Below, one piece after another: positions 18,641 to 28,500 of a stretch of DNA of 64,000 nt; the first letter of the stretch is position 1, and each line of letters opens with the position of its first letter. Origin of the DNA: Bosea vaviloviae (GTDB lineage: Bacteria > Pseudomonadota > Alphaproteobacteria > Rhizobiales > Beijerinckiaceae); the NCBI RefSeq assembly GCF_001741865.1, contig NZ_CP017147.1, positions 310,001 through 374,000 of the forward strand. Reading direction: 5' to 3'. The notes beneath the pieces were generated by a model. It was not told the origin of the DNA. It did not search any database and saw nothing but the letters and a program-made list of their open reading frames with translations. The position numbers and the translations under genes are program-made.

Positions 18641-18729
18641 CGTCATTGCGAGCGTAAGCGAAGCAATCCAGCGGACGTAGAGCGCGGCCGCTCCTGGATT
18701 GCTTCGTCGCTTCGCGCCTCGCAATGACG
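18641..18729. repeat. Palindromic repeat of the CGTCATTGCGAG family
   Basis: The block starts CGTCATTGCGAGC and GAAGCAATCCAG and ends in the reverse complement (CTGGATTGCTTC then CTCGCAATGACG), so it can form a long hairpin. A second copy lies at 29840-29919. Elements with these ends are common between genes in Rhizobiales. It sits between two convergent genes and could serve as a transcription end or an RNA stability element. Confidence 0.8.
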
Positions 18730-18738
18730 GATCAGGCG

Positions 18739-19080
18739 CTATGAATCGCCCCCCGGTGAGAAGAAGCAGAGCAGTTCGCCCGCATCGTTGATGCACAAAT
18801 GCCAAAGCCCGTCCGGTGAGGCGCGCGCTTTCTGATAGGGAATCTCGAGAATAAGAGGTTCGCGGCGCTCGGTCGGCCACATCGGATGACGCCCCGGCGC
18901 GATCGTCACGACGAAGCCGGATGGGTTCTCCCGGACAGCACCGGCGTCAATCTGCGCGCAATCGGCGCCCGAGCAGCACTCGAAAGGATAGTCCCAACCG
19001 CTGGCGGCCTGATGGGCGCGCGTCTGCGTTGCTCCCGCAGCCAGCACCACCACCATGCAGATCGAGGCAAGAACGCGCAT
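18739..19080 (-). CDS. Secreted cysteine-containing hypothetical protein
   Basis: A 113-residue protein with a signal peptide (residues 1-21, ending TRAH). The start at 19080 has GCGAGGA eight bases upstream. The mature part has GWDYPFECCSGADC near its start and LWHLCINDAGELLCFF near its end, leaving five cysteines able to form disulfides in the periplasm. I recognise the pattern as common among Rhizobiales hypotheticals but know no function. The signal peptide, start site and codon use support a real gene. Confidence 0.75.
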   Translation of the reverse strand: MRVLASICMVVVLAAGATQTRAHQAASGWDYPFECCSGADCAQIDAGAVRENPSGFVVTIAPGRHPMWPTERREPLILEIPYQKARASPDGLWHLCINDAGELLCFFSPGGDS

Positions 19081-19227
19081 AGGCCAGTCCTCGCCTCGAC
19101 AATCCTGCCCGAAGACGGCGGATGAATGGCGGCCAGGGCACCTGCGCGCCATTGCGCACGGTTACGATCATGCTGCGGATAAAAAGAATCGGACGGTGGG
19201 CTCGCGCCGTGCTTGGGCATAGGGCTT

Positions 19228-19575
19228 ATGGTCGCTGTATGCTTAGGCTTCCACAGTGATATTCACGCTTCGTTTGCGACAATCGGGCAGAATGCCTGGA
19301 TGACAATAGAAGGCCTAATGCTCGGAGCCCCCTGCATCGCCTTGGCGATGACCCTGTTCACTATGGGATGGCGACATAGGCCGATAAAGAGTGCACTCGC
19401 CCCAACAATTGCCGGCGGCATCTTCGTCCCAGTATATATTCTGTTTCATTTCTCATTTGACGGCTTCGCATTGCTTGGAGCACTTGCCAGCGTGCCGCTC
19501 GTTTTCGCCTATGCATTCGTCCTGTTCGGGCTGGGACGAGTGATGCGGTGGATCATAGGCTGGGTTTTCCGGTAG
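19228..19575 (+). CDS. Small membrane protein, unknown
   Basis: A 115-residue protein with three or four hydrophobic segments (for example ALAMTLFTMGW, IAGGIFVPVYILFHF, VPLVFAYAFVLFGLG). The start is uncertain: ATG 19228 has a weak AGGG before it, TTG 19213 and ATG 19300 are alternatives. Codon use is less GC-rich than the neighbours, which fits either recent transfer or weak constraint. No family recognised. Confidence 0.5.
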   Translation: MVAVCLGFHSDIHASFATIGQNAWMTIEGLMLGAPCIALAMTLFTMGWRHRPIKSALAPTIAGGIFVPVYILFHFSFDGFALLGALASVPLVFAYAFVLFGLGRVMRWIIGWVFR

Positions 19576-20098
19576 CGATCACCGATCGACAACCGGAATT
19601 TGATCGAGCTCGCCGGATCTCAGCTTGCTCAAGGTCCGCCATCGGTCGAACACGACCCTCGATCTGGAGCGGCCGGGCGCAATACGAGAGCTAGGCGCGA
19701 CCACGTCATCCTGGGCGAAGCAAAGCGGTGACCCGGGATCCATCGAAGAGAACTGCACTCTCCGATGGAGCCCGGAGCTGCGCCGCTGACGCGGCTTGTC
19801 CAGGATGACGGCGTGGTTCCGAGCCAGGGCTCATTTGGCATGAATGGTGGCCATGGGTTCCAGGCTCTTCGCCACGCGAAGCCTCGGAATGACAGCAAGG
19901 CTCGCCGCATTGGCGCGCCCGCATTCGCCAAACCACACTACCCCAAGACAATAGCGACCAAATGCCAAGTTGTCTGTCAAGCCCCCCCTTGCAAAGATGT
20001 GGGGTGGCTGCGAGGCTCACATCAAGAACAAGGGCTGAAACGGCCAAAACGAAGGTCGCTGCAATGTACGGCGGCCGGACAGGGTGGAGAATGCAATC
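19576..20098. other. Gene-free region rich in palindromic repeats
   Basis: About 520 bases before the uptake operon. It contains the GTCATCC-type repeat at 19703-19810 and a related shorter piece near 19852-19898 (TTCCAGG to GGAATGAC). The rest shows no convincing reading frame. The promoter of the downstream operon should be in its right-hand part, but I cannot point to a clear -35/-10 pair. Confidence 0.6.
19703..19810. repeat. Palindromic repeat of the GTCATCC family, full length
   Basis: Outer arms ACGTCATCCTGG and CCAGGATGACG, with an imperfect inner stem between CCCGGGATCCATCG and CGATGGAGCCCGG. This is the same nested design as the copy at 22928-23040 in the operon downstream. Confidence 0.75.
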
Positions 20099-22071
20099 GT
20101 GGCAAGCGCAAGCGCCGGCCAGGCGGATACCTTTCCGAAATTGCTGCTGCGCAATGCGCGCGAGCGCAGTTCGCGCATCGCGTTCCGGCACAAGGATCTC
20201 GGGATCTGGCAGTCCTGGACCTGGGCCGAAGTGGCCGAGCAGGTGCGCAGCTTCGCCAGGGGTCTCCAGGATCTCGGCCTGAAGCGCGGCGAGAAGGTCG
20301 CGATCATCGGCTACAACCGACCCAGGCTCTATTGGTCGATGTGCGCCGCGCAATGGATCGGCGCGGTTCCCGTGCCGGTCTATGCCGACAGCGTCGCCGA
20401 GGAGATGGCCTATGTGCTCGACCATGCCGAGGCGGTCTTCGCCTGCGTGCAGGACCAGGAGCAGGTCGACAAGGTCCTCTCCATCGCCGAGCGCCTGCCC
20501 CATCTGCGCCAGATGCTCTATGACGAGCCGCGCGGCCTGCGCGACTACGACCACGGCAAACTGCACGAGATCGACAAGGTCATCGCTGGCGGGCGCGACG
20601 CGCTGAAGGCGAGCCCCGAGGCCGCAGCCGCCCATGAGCGCGAGATGGAGGCCGGCTCAGGCTCCGATCTCGGCATCATCCTCTACACCTCGGGCACGAC
20701 CGGCCGGCCCAAGGGCGTCATGCTCAGCCACTTCAACGTCATCACCGCCGCCGAGATCGGCTGCCAGTTCGACGGCCTGAACGAGAGCGACGAGGTCATC
20801 GCCTATCTGCCGATCGCCTGGGTCGGCGACCATGTCTTCTCCTATGCGCAGGCGATCGTCGCGGGCTTCTGCGTGAACTGCCCGGAAGGGCCCGAAACCG
20901 TCGTCGACGACCGGCGCGAAGTCGGCACGACCTACGCCTTCGCGCCGCCGCGCGTCTTCGAGACCATGTTGACCATCACCATGGTGCGCATGGAGGATGC
21001 CGGCCCGCTGATGCGCAAGATGTTCCACTACTTCCTCGGCGTGGCCAAGCAGCACGGCGAGAAGATCCTGAACGGCGAGAGCGTGCCGCTGGGCGCGAGG
21101 CTGCTCTACAAGCTCGGCGACATCCTGATCTACGCGCCCCTGCGCAACCGCTTCGGCCTGAGCAACATCAAGGTCGGCTATACCGCCGGCGAGGCGATCG
21201 GCCCCGAGCTGTTCAAGTTCTATCGCTCGATCGGGGTCAATCTGAAGCAGCTCTACGGACAGACCGAAGCCGGCGTCTACATCACCATGCAGCCCAATGG
21301 CGAGATCAAGGCCGACACGGTCGGCCGCCCCGCGCCGCTGGTCGAAATCCGGATCGACGACAATGGCGAGGTGCTCTACCGCTCGCCCTCGATCTTCGGC
21401 GGCTATTTCAAGGATCCCGAGAAGACCGCGGAGACGATGACCGCCGACGGATATGTCCGCTCCGGCGATGCCGGCTTCTTCGACGAGACCGGCCATCTCA
21501 AGATCATCGACCGCGCCAAGGATGTCGGCAAGCTCTCCTCGGGGGATCTGTTCCCGCCGAAATACATCGAGAACAAGCTGAAATTCTATCCCAACATCAA
21601 GGAGGTCGTCGCCTTCGGCCAGGGCCGCGACTACGCCACCGTCGCGCTCAACATCGACCTGACCGCGGTCGGCAACTGGGCCGAGCGTCACAATGTCGTC
21701 TACGCGTCATACCAGGAACTGGCCGGCCACGATCTCGTCTACGACATGATCGCCAAGCATGTCGACGAGGTGAACCGTTCGCTCGCCGCCGAGCCCCTGA
21801 TGGGCGGGGCGCAGATCAAGCGGTTCCTGATCCTGCATAAGGAACTCGACGCCGATGACGGCGAACTGACCCGCACCCAGAAGGTCCGGCGCGGCTTCAT
21901 CGCCGAGCGCTACGCTCCTCTCGTCGCCGCGCTCTATGATGGTTCGGACATCGCCGACATCTCCACCGAAGTGACCTTCGAGGACGGCCGCAAGGGCGTG
22001 ATCTCCGCCCGCGTCAAGGTCCGCGACGCCAAGACCTATCCGGTAACCGCGCCAACTCCGGCGAGGGCGGC

Positions 22072-22075
<4 letters not shown>
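20099..22075 (+). CDS. AMP-dependent acyl-CoA synthetase (long-chain fatty acid-CoA ligase type)
   Basis: A 658-residue ANL-superfamily ligase. Motifs: the phosphate-binding loop LYTSGTTGRPKGVMLS near residue 195, YGQTEAG near 385, and the C-terminal hinge SGDAGFFDETGHLKIIDRAKD near 460. It activates a carboxylic acid to acyl-AMP and then acyl-CoA. The start is uncertain: GTG 20099 has GGAG nine bases upstream, GTG 20084 is an alternative. The livG homologue overlaps its stop (ATGA), so ligase and transporter are one operon. Such ligases joined to LivFGHMK-type transporters usually activate the imported fatty or aromatic acid, trapping it in the cell. The specific acid cannot be read from sequence. 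Confidence 0.92.
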
Positions 22076-22890
<815 letters not shown>

Positions 22891-22927
22891 TGGCCATCAC
22901 CTTCGCCATAGAGCATTTCTCCATCCG

Positions 22928-23040
22928 CACCGTCATCCCGGGCAAGCCACATAGTGGCGCAGACCCGGGATCCATCGGAGGGCTCCGGAGCGCCGCGATG
23001 GATCCCGGGTCTCCGCTTCGCGGTGTCCAGGATGACGGTG
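22928..23040. repeat. Nested double hairpin of the GTCATCC family inside the operon
   Basis: Outer 11-base arms CACCGTCATCC (22928-22938) and GGATGACGGTG (23030-23040) enclose 17-base perfect inner arms AGACCCGGGATCCATCG (22961-22977) and CGATGGATCCCGGGTCT (22996-23012). It fills the gap between the livG and livH homologues. It can act on mRNA stability or processing; that role is inferred. Confidence 0.85.
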
Positions 23041-23071
23041 AGTATGTATTTGCGAGCGAGGGCCTGCAGCC

Positions 23072-24148
23072 ATGAGCGACGCGACACTCGGTTCCTTGGG
23101 CGGGATCAATTTCAACAGCTTCCGCGTCCGCGCCGCGCTGGTCCTCGGCGCGATCGTCGTGGCCGGCATCATCGGCATCCGCTTCGACCAGTCGAACACG
23201 CTCTATGCGATCTTCGTCGACCCGTTCCAGCAGATGGTCCAGGCCCCGGACCTGCTCGCCCAGACGATCTGGGAGGGCCTCGTCTCCGGCGTGCTCTACG
23301 CGCTGATCGCGCTCGGCTTCGTGCTGATCTTCAAGGCCTCGGGCGTGTTCAACTTCGCCCAGGGCATCATGGTGGTGTTCGCGGCGCTGACCCTGGTCGG
23401 GCTCTATGAGAAGGGCGTGCCAGCCTTCCTCGCCGTGATCCTGACGCTCGGCGTGATGTTCGCGCTCGCCGTCACGATCGAACGCGTCGTGCTGCGCCCG
23501 CTGGTCAACCAGCCCGACATCATCCTGTTCATGGCGACCTTCGGCATCACCTATTTCCTGATCGGCTTCGGCGAGGCGGTTTTCGGCGGCAGCCCCAAGC
23601 AGATGATCGCTGATCAGCTCTGGCTGCCCAAGGGGGCGATCGACCTGAAACTGTTCGGCGGCCTGGTCTCGCTGCAGAAGATCGATATCGCGGCAGCCGT
23701 CATCGCCTCGGTGATGATCGCCGCTCTCGCCGCCTTCTTCCAATACACGCGCATCGGAAGAGCCTTGCGGGCAGTGGCCGACAGCCACAAGGCGGCGCTT
23801 TCGGTCGGTATCTCGCTGAATCAGATCTGGGTCATCGTCTGGTTCACCGCCGGTATCGTCGCCCTCATCACCGGCATCATGTGGGGCGCGCGCTCGGACG
23901 TCTCCTTCGCGCTCGAGATCGTGGCGCTGAAGGCCCTGCCCGTGCTGATCCTGGGCGGCTTCACCTCGATCCCGGGCGCCATCGTCGGCGGCCTGATCAT
24001 CGGCATCGGCGAGAAGCTGGGCGAGTTCTATTGGGGCCCGCTGATCGGCGGCGGCATCGAGAGCTGGCTCGCCTATTTCATCGCGCTGGGCTTCCTGCTG
24101 TTCCGCCCGCAAGGGCTGTTCGGCGACAAGATCATCGAGAGAATCTGA
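23072..24148 (+). CDS. Branched-chain amino acid-type ABC transporter permease (LivH-like)
   Basis: A 358-residue inner-membrane permease with an N-terminal segment (residues 20-45) and about eight further membrane segments. Typical LivH sequences are SGVLYALIALGFVLIFKASGVFNFAQG and, near the end, ILGGFTSIPGAIVGGLIIGIGE. It has an N-terminal extension of about 60 residues compared with short LivH proteins. GAGGG lies nine bases before the ATG. It forms the transmembrane channel together with the LivM homologue. Confidence 0.93.
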   Translation: MSDATLGSLGGINFNSFRVRAALVLGAIVVAGIIGIRFDQSNTLYAIFVDPFQQMVQAPDLLAQTIWEGLVSGVLYALIALGFVLIFKASGVFNFAQGIMVVFAALTLVGLYEKGVPAFLAVILTLGVMFALAVTIERVVLRPLVNQPDIILFMATFGITYFLIGFGEAVFGGSPKQMIADQLWLPKGAIDLKLFGGLVSLQKIDIAAAVIASVMIAALAAFFQYTRIGRALRAVADSHKAALSVGISLNQIWVIVWFTAGIVALITGIMWGARSDVSFALEIVALKALPVLILGGFTSIPGAIVGGLIIGIGEKLGEFYWGPLIGGGIESWLAYFIALGFLLFRPQGLFGDKIIERI

Positions 24149-24151
24149 TGC

Positions 24152-24242
24152 GGCGAGTGGCGAAATGGCGAATGGCGAATAAGGCGATGGATTTGGCTTC
24201 AGTCGGCGCTTCATTGGCGACCAAATCCACTCGCCACTCGCC
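24152..24242. repeat. Inverted repeat between livH and livM homologues
   Basis: Perfect 12-base arms GGCGAGTGGCGA (24152-24163) and TCGCCACTCGCC (24231-24242), with a second inner pair GGATTTGG (24189-24196) and CCAAATCC (24221-24228). The left arm is followed by short tandem GCGAATG units. It belongs to a different family from the hairpin in the previous gap. Confidence 0.85.
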
Positions 24243-24257
24243 ACTCCCAATTCGCAC

Positions 24258-24274
24258 CTCAAGCGGAGCTTGAG
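24258..24274 (+). promoter_or_regulatory. Hairpin with the livM ribosome binding site in its loop
   Basis: CTCAAGC and GCTTGAG pair as a 7-base stem whose 3-base loop GGA, together with the first stem base, supplies the only plausible ribosome binding site (GGAG) for the gene starting at 24278. Folding would present or hide the site, so translation of this permease may be tuned. No ligand-binding structure is visible. Confidence 0.5.
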
Positions 24275-24277
24275 AAA

Positions 24278-25357
24278 ATGTTCTATCGCGAAGCCGGCCA
24301 GTTCAAATCGACCTATTCCGCCGACATGGCGGTGTTCCCGATCTGGCAGGACCGGGTCGGCATCGCCGTCATCCTGGCGCTTGCCTTTATCGGCGTGCCG
24401 CTGATCGGCAACGACTTCTTCATCTCCTCGGTGATGATCCCCTTCCTGGTGTTCTCGCTTGCCGCGATCGGGCTCAACATCCTGACCGGCTATACCGGGC
24501 TGATCTCGCTGGGCACCGCCGCCTTCATGGGTGTCGGCGCCTATGCCGCCTACAAACTGACGACCTTCTTTCCCGGCATCAACGTCATCGTGCTCGTGCT
24601 GGTCTCCGGCCTGTTCTCGGCGGCGATCGGCGTGCTCTTCGGCCTGCCCTCGCTACGCATCAAGGGCTTCTATCTCGCTGTCGCGACGCTCGCCGCGCAG
24701 TTCTTCCTGCAATGGGCTTTCGTGCGCGTACCCTGGCTGTTCAACTACAACGCCTCGGGCGCGATCGAGGTGCCGCAGCGCACGCTCTTCGGCCTCCCCA
24801 TCACCGGCGCCTCGGCTTCGCCTGAGACGCGTTATTTCGTCTGCCTCGTGCTGGTCGTAGGCCTGACCTGGTTCGCCTCGAACCTGGTGCATGGCAAGCT
24901 CGGCCGCTCCTGGATGGCGGTGCGCGACATGGATATCGCCGCCGAGCTGATGGGCATCAAGCTGCTCAACGCCAAGCTCACCGCCTTCGCCGTCTCGTCC
25001 TTCTATGCCGGCGTCGCCGGCGCGATGATGATCTTCTTCTGGTATGGCGGCGGCGAAGCGGCCGACGTCTTCAACATCCGCCTCTCCTTCAACATCCTGT
25101 TCATGGTCATCATCGGCGGGCTCGGCTCGCTGATCGGCTCCTTCTTCGGGGCCGCCTTCATCGCCAGCCTGCCGACCATCCTGAAATTCGGCCTGCCGGC
25201 GCTCGGCGTCCCGCTCTCGGGCGCTGCGGCCGAGCATGTCACCTTCATGCTCGTCGGCGCGCTGATCATCACCTTCCTGATCGTCGAGCCGCATGGCCTC
25301 GCGCGGCTCTGGCAGATCGGGAAGCAGAAACTGCGAACCTGGCCATTCCCTTATTGA
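24278..25357 (+). CDS. Branched-chain amino acid-type ABC transporter permease (LivM-like)
   Basis: A 359-residue permease with about nine to ten membrane segments. NILTGYTGLISLGTAAFMGVGAY and the cytoplasmic coupling loop GRSWMAVRDMDIAAELMGI are hallmarks of LivM. It pairs with the LivH homologue. A small hairpin covers its ribosome binding site. The substrate-binding gene follows after 130 bases. Confidence 0.93.
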   Translation: MFYREAGQFKSTYSADMAVFPIWQDRVGIAVILALAFIGVPLIGNDFFISSVMIPFLVFSLAAIGLNILTGYTGLISLGTAAFMGVGAYAAYKLTTFFPGINVIVLVLVSGLFSAAIGVLFGLPSLRIKGFYLAVATLAAQFFLQWAFVRVPWLFNYNASGAIEVPQRTLFGLPITGASASPETRYFVCLVLVVGLTWFASNLVHGKLGRSWMAVRDMDIAAELMGIKLLNAKLTAFAVSSFYAGVAGAMMIFFWYGGGEAADVFNIRLSFNILFMVIIGGLGSLIGSFFGAAFIASLPTILKFGLPALGVPLSGAAAEHVTFMLVGALIITFLIVEPHGLARLWQIGKQKLRTWPFPY

Positions 25358-25487
25358 GGTCGGCCCTTTCCCCGGCGCGGCGGAGAGGAGCCCAACAAAA
25401 CGACCTGCGCGGTCTCAATGCGGCAGGCGAAGAGGAGACGGTCCGGCGTTCAAGGCCAGGATCGGTGGAAACGACGGAGGAACCATC

Positions 25488-26819
25488 ATGAAGACGACCA
25501 AGCTGATGAAGGGAGCGGCGCTGGGCTCGCTCCTCGCCGCGAGCGCGCAAGTCGCTCCGGCCCTTGCCCAGGACAGCGTCTACTTCGCCAACAACGCCTA
25601 TCGCACCGGTCCGTTCTCGGGCTCCGGCATTCCGATCGGCGACGGCATGCGCGACTACATCACGATGATCAACGAGCGCGACGGCGGCGTGAACGGCGTC
25701 AAGGTCGTCTATGAGGAATGCGAGACCGGCTACGACACCAAGAAGTCGATCGAGTGCTACGAGCAGGCCAAGTCGAAGAACACCATCCTCTACTCGCCCT
25801 GGTCGACCGGCGCGACGCTCGCCGCCATTCCGCGCGCCCATATCGACAAGATCCCGATCCTGTCGATGGCCTATGGCCTCTCGGCCTCGGCCGACGGCAC
25901 CAACTTTCCCTGGGTCTTCATCCCGCCCTTCACCTATTGGGACGGCGCTTCGCTGATGGTGAAGCACATGGCGGCCGAACTCGGCGGCATGGACAAGCTC
26001 AAGGGCAAGAAGCTCGGCCTGATCCATCTCGATGCGCCCTTCGGCAAGGAGCCGATCCCGGTGCTCGAGAACCTCGCCAAGAAATACGGCTTCGAGCTCA
26101 AGATCTATCCCGTAGCCGCCGCCGACATGCAGAACCAGGGTTCGCTCTGGCTCTCGATCCGGCGCGACCGGCCAGACTACCTCTACAACCAGGGCTGGGG
26201 CGCGATGAACCCGACCGCGGTGAAGGAGGCGATCAAGAACAACTTCCCGATCAACAAGCTGGTCGGCGTCTGGTGGGCTGGCGGCGATGACGACGCACGC
26301 GCCGGCGGCCCCGAGGCCAAGGGCTACAAGTCGCTCAACCTCAACGCCGCGGGCACCAACTTCCCGGTGATCCAGGACATCCAGAAATACGTCGTGGAGA
26401 AGGGCAAGAGCCTCGCTGCCAAGGAGAAGGTCGGCGAGAACCTTTATAATCGCGGCGTCTACAACTCGATGCTCGTCGTCGAGGCGATGCGCAACGCCCA
26501 GAAGCTCACCGGCAAGAAGGTGATCAACGCCGAGGACATGCGCCGCGGCCTGGAGAGCCTGAACATCACCGAGGCGCGATTGAAGGAGATCGGCATGGAA
26601 GGCTTCGCCACGCCGACCACCATCTCCTGCACCGACCATTCCGGCCACAGCAAGGCCTATGTCGCGGAATGGGACGGCACCAAATGGACCAAGCCCGGCG
26701 ACTGGCTCGAGCCGCTCAAGGACGAGGTCCGCCCGCTGATCGAAGCCAACGCCAAGGACTATGTGGAGAAGGCGACCGGCTGGCCGAAGCGGACCGAGCC
26801 TTGCGAGAAGTCGTCCTGA
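25488..26819 (+). CDS. ABC transporter substrate-binding protein (LivK-like)
   Basis: A 443-residue periplasmic binding protein. The signal peptide covers residues 1-27 (ending PALA before QDSVYF). The ATG has a strong GGAGG seven bases upstream, consistent with high expression. The body is a two-lobe type I binding fold (for example RTGPFSGSGIPIGDGMRDY and LGLIHLDAPFGKEPIPVLE). Family members bind branched amino acids, but also urea, aromatic acids and fatty-acid-like ligands. Linked acyl-CoA ligases argue for an organic acid here. Two cysteines near residues 79 and 89 and one pair near the C-terminus may form disulfides. Confidence 0.92.
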   Translation: MKTTKLMKGAALGSLLAASAQVAPALAQDSVYFANNAYRTGPFSGSGIPIGDGMRDYITMINERDGGVNGVKVVYEECETGYDTKKSIECYEQAKSKNTILYSPWSTGATLAAIPRAHIDKIPILSMAYGLSASADGTNFPWVFIPPFTYWDGASLMVKHMAAELGGMDKLKGKKLGLIHLDAPFGKEPIPVLENLAKKYGFELKIYPVAAADMQNQGSLWLSIRRDRPDYLYNQGWGAMNPTAVKEAIKNNFPINKLVGVWWAGGDDDARAGGPEAKGYKSLNLNAAGTNFPVIQDIQKYVVEKGKSLAAKEKVGENLYNRGVYNSMLVVEAMRNAQKLTGKKVINAEDMRRGLESLNITEARLKEIGMEGFATPTTISCTDHSGHSKAYVAEWDGTKWTKPGDWLEPLKDEVRPLIEANAKDYVEKATGWPKRTEPCEKSS

Positions 26820-26832
26820 TCTGACGGCAGTC

Positions 26833-26902
26833 GGCAGTGGGCAATCGGCAGTCGGTTTTTCCGGCTGCCAACCCGACTGCCGACTGCCGATTGCCCACTG
26901 CC
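26833..26902. repeat. Perfect long inverted repeat between livK and livF homologues
   Basis: Perfect 23-base arms at 26833-26855 and 26880-26902 surround a 24-base loop that starts with TTTTT. The arms are built of short GGCAGT/ATCGGCAG units that also extend a few bases further left. It lies in the gap after the highly expressed binding-protein gene, where hairpins commonly protect the upstream mRNA from 3' decay. Confidence 0.88.
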
Positions 26903-26913
26903 GGGGAACCGCC

Positions 26914-27759
26914 ATGTCGATAGCGACACTCGAAACGCCCAACACAAGCACCGCCACCGACAACATCCTGTCGCTGAACAATATCGAGGTGATCTATGAT
27001 CACGTCATCCTCGTGCTGAAGGGCGTCTCCCTGCATGTCCCGCGCAAGGGCATCGTCGCGATCCTCGGCGCCAACGGGGCCGGCAAGACCACGACGCTGA
27101 AGGCGATCTCGAACCTGCTCAAGGCCGAGCGCGGCGAGGTCACCAAGGGCTCGATCGTGTTCGAGGGCGAGCGCGTCGACAAGATGTCGCCCAATGAGTT
27201 GGTCCGGCGCGGCTGCATCCAGGTGATGGAGGGGCGGCACTGCTTCGGCCATCTCTCGATCGAGGAGAACCTGCTGACCGGCGCTTTCACCCGCCGCGAC
27301 GGCAACGCCGCGATCAAGCGCGACCTGGAGAAGATCTACGAGCTCTTCCCGCGCCTGAAGCAGCGCCGGACCTCTCAGGCCGGCTACACCTCGGGCGGCG
27401 AGCAGCAGATGTGCGCGGTCGGCCGCGCCATGATGTCGAAGCCCAAGATGATCCTGCTCGACGAGCCCTCGATGGGGCTCGCACCACAGATCGTCGAGGA
27501 GATCTTTGAGATCGTGCGCCGGCTCAATGCCGAGGATGGCGTCTCCTTCCTCGTCGCCGAGCAGAACACCAACATGGCCCTGCGCTACGCGACCTATGGC
27601 TACATCATGGAGACCGGCCGCGTCGTGATGGATGGCGAAGCTTCGATGCTGCGCGAGAACGAGGACGTGAAGGAGTTCTATCTCGGCGTCGCCGAAGGCA
27701 ACAAAAAGTCGTTCCGCGAGGTCAAAAGCTATAAACGCCGCAAGCGCTGGCTCTCCTGA
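26914..27759 (+). CDS. Branched-chain amino acid-type ABC transporter ATP-binding protein (LivF-like)
   Basis: A 281-residue ATPase with Walker A GANGAGKTT near residue 52, signature SGGEQQMCAVGRAM near 162 and Walker B MILLDEPSMGLAPQ near 178, which is typical of LivF. It has about 20 extra residues before the first strand. The ATG lies just beyond a long inverted repeat with GGGGAA upstream. It completes the transporter made by the four preceding genes. Confidence 0.93.
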   Translation: MSIATLETPNTSTATDNILSLNNIEVIYDHVILVLKGVSLHVPRKGIVAILGANGAGKTTTLKAISNLLKAERGEVTKGSIVFEGERVDKMSPNELVRRGCIQVMEGRHCFGHLSIEENLLTGAFTRRDGNAAIKRDLEKIYELFPRLKQRRTSQAGYTSGGEQQMCAVGRAMMSKPKMILLDEPSMGLAPQIVEEIFEIVRRLNAEDGVSFLVAEQNTNMALRYATYGYIMETGRVVMDGEASMLRENEDVKEFYLGVAEGNKKSFREVKSYKRRKRWLS

Positions 27760-27785
27760 GCCGATGGAACGCAAGGTGGCATCCC

Positions 27786-28466
27786 ATGCTCTATCTCGTC
27801 ATCGCCCTGTTGGTGATCCTGCTGGTCTTCGGGCCACAGGCCTGGGTCCGTCACGAGATGAGCCGGCACGCCGCGGATCGTCCCGATCTGCCCGGCACCG
27901 GCGGTGAGCTCGCGCGCCATCTGCTCGACCGCTTCCAGCTCGGTTCGGTCACCGTCGAGTCGACGCCCAGCGGCGATCATTACGACCCGGGCGCCCGCGC
28001 TGTGCGGCTCTCTCCCGACAATCATGACGGGCGCTCGATCACGGCCGTCGCGGTCGCGGCCCATGAGGTCGCCCATGCGATCCAGCATCATCAAGGCAGC
28101 GTGCTCTTCGCCTGGCGGACCGCGCTCGCTCGGTTCCTCGGCATCTTCGACAAGGTCGCGATGGGGATCATGATCACGGCTCCGCTCGTCGCCATTCTCA
28201 CCCGCGTGCCCTCGATCGGATTGATGCAGTTCGGCCTCGCCATCGCGCTGCTCGGTGTCGGGCTCGTCGTGCATCTGGTGACGCTGCCGCTGGAGCTCGA
28301 CGCCAGTTTCGGCAAGGCGCTGCCGATCCTGACCGCCGACGGCTATCTCGACTCGCGCGATCTGCCCGCCGCACGCGGCGTGCTGCGTGCCGCTGCCTTC
28401 ACCTATGTCGCCGGGGCCCTGATCGGCCTTCTGAATTTTCTCCGCCTGCTGCGGATCATCCGCTGA
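27786..28466 (+). CDS. Zinc metallopeptidase, YugP-like membrane protease
   Basis: A 226-residue membrane protein. An N-terminal membrane segment (residues 2-18) is followed by a catalytic motif HEVAH at residues 93-97, in AAHEVAHAIQHHQG. Three further membrane segments lie at about 120-145, 150-175 and 205-220. This is the layout of the YugP family (neutral zinc metallopeptidase). ELDASFGKAL supplies the probable third zinc ligand region. Substrates are not known. It lies between the transporter and the PaaK-like ligase with short gaps, so it is probably co-transcribed, though its function need not be related. Confidence 0.88.
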   Translation: MLYLVIALLVILLVFGPQAWVRHEMSRHAADRPDLPGTGGELARHLLDRFQLGSVTVESTPSGDHYDPGARAVRLSPDNHDGRSITAVAVAAHEVAHAIQHHQGSVLFAWRTALARFLGIFDKVAMGIMITAPLVAILTRVPSIGLMQFGLAIALLGVGLVVHLVTLPLELDASFGKALPILTADGYLDSRDLPAARGVLRAAAFTYVAGALIGLLNFLRLLRIIR

Positions 28467-28500
28467 GACGAGGCGGCCCGTTTTCGTGAGGATTTGACCG

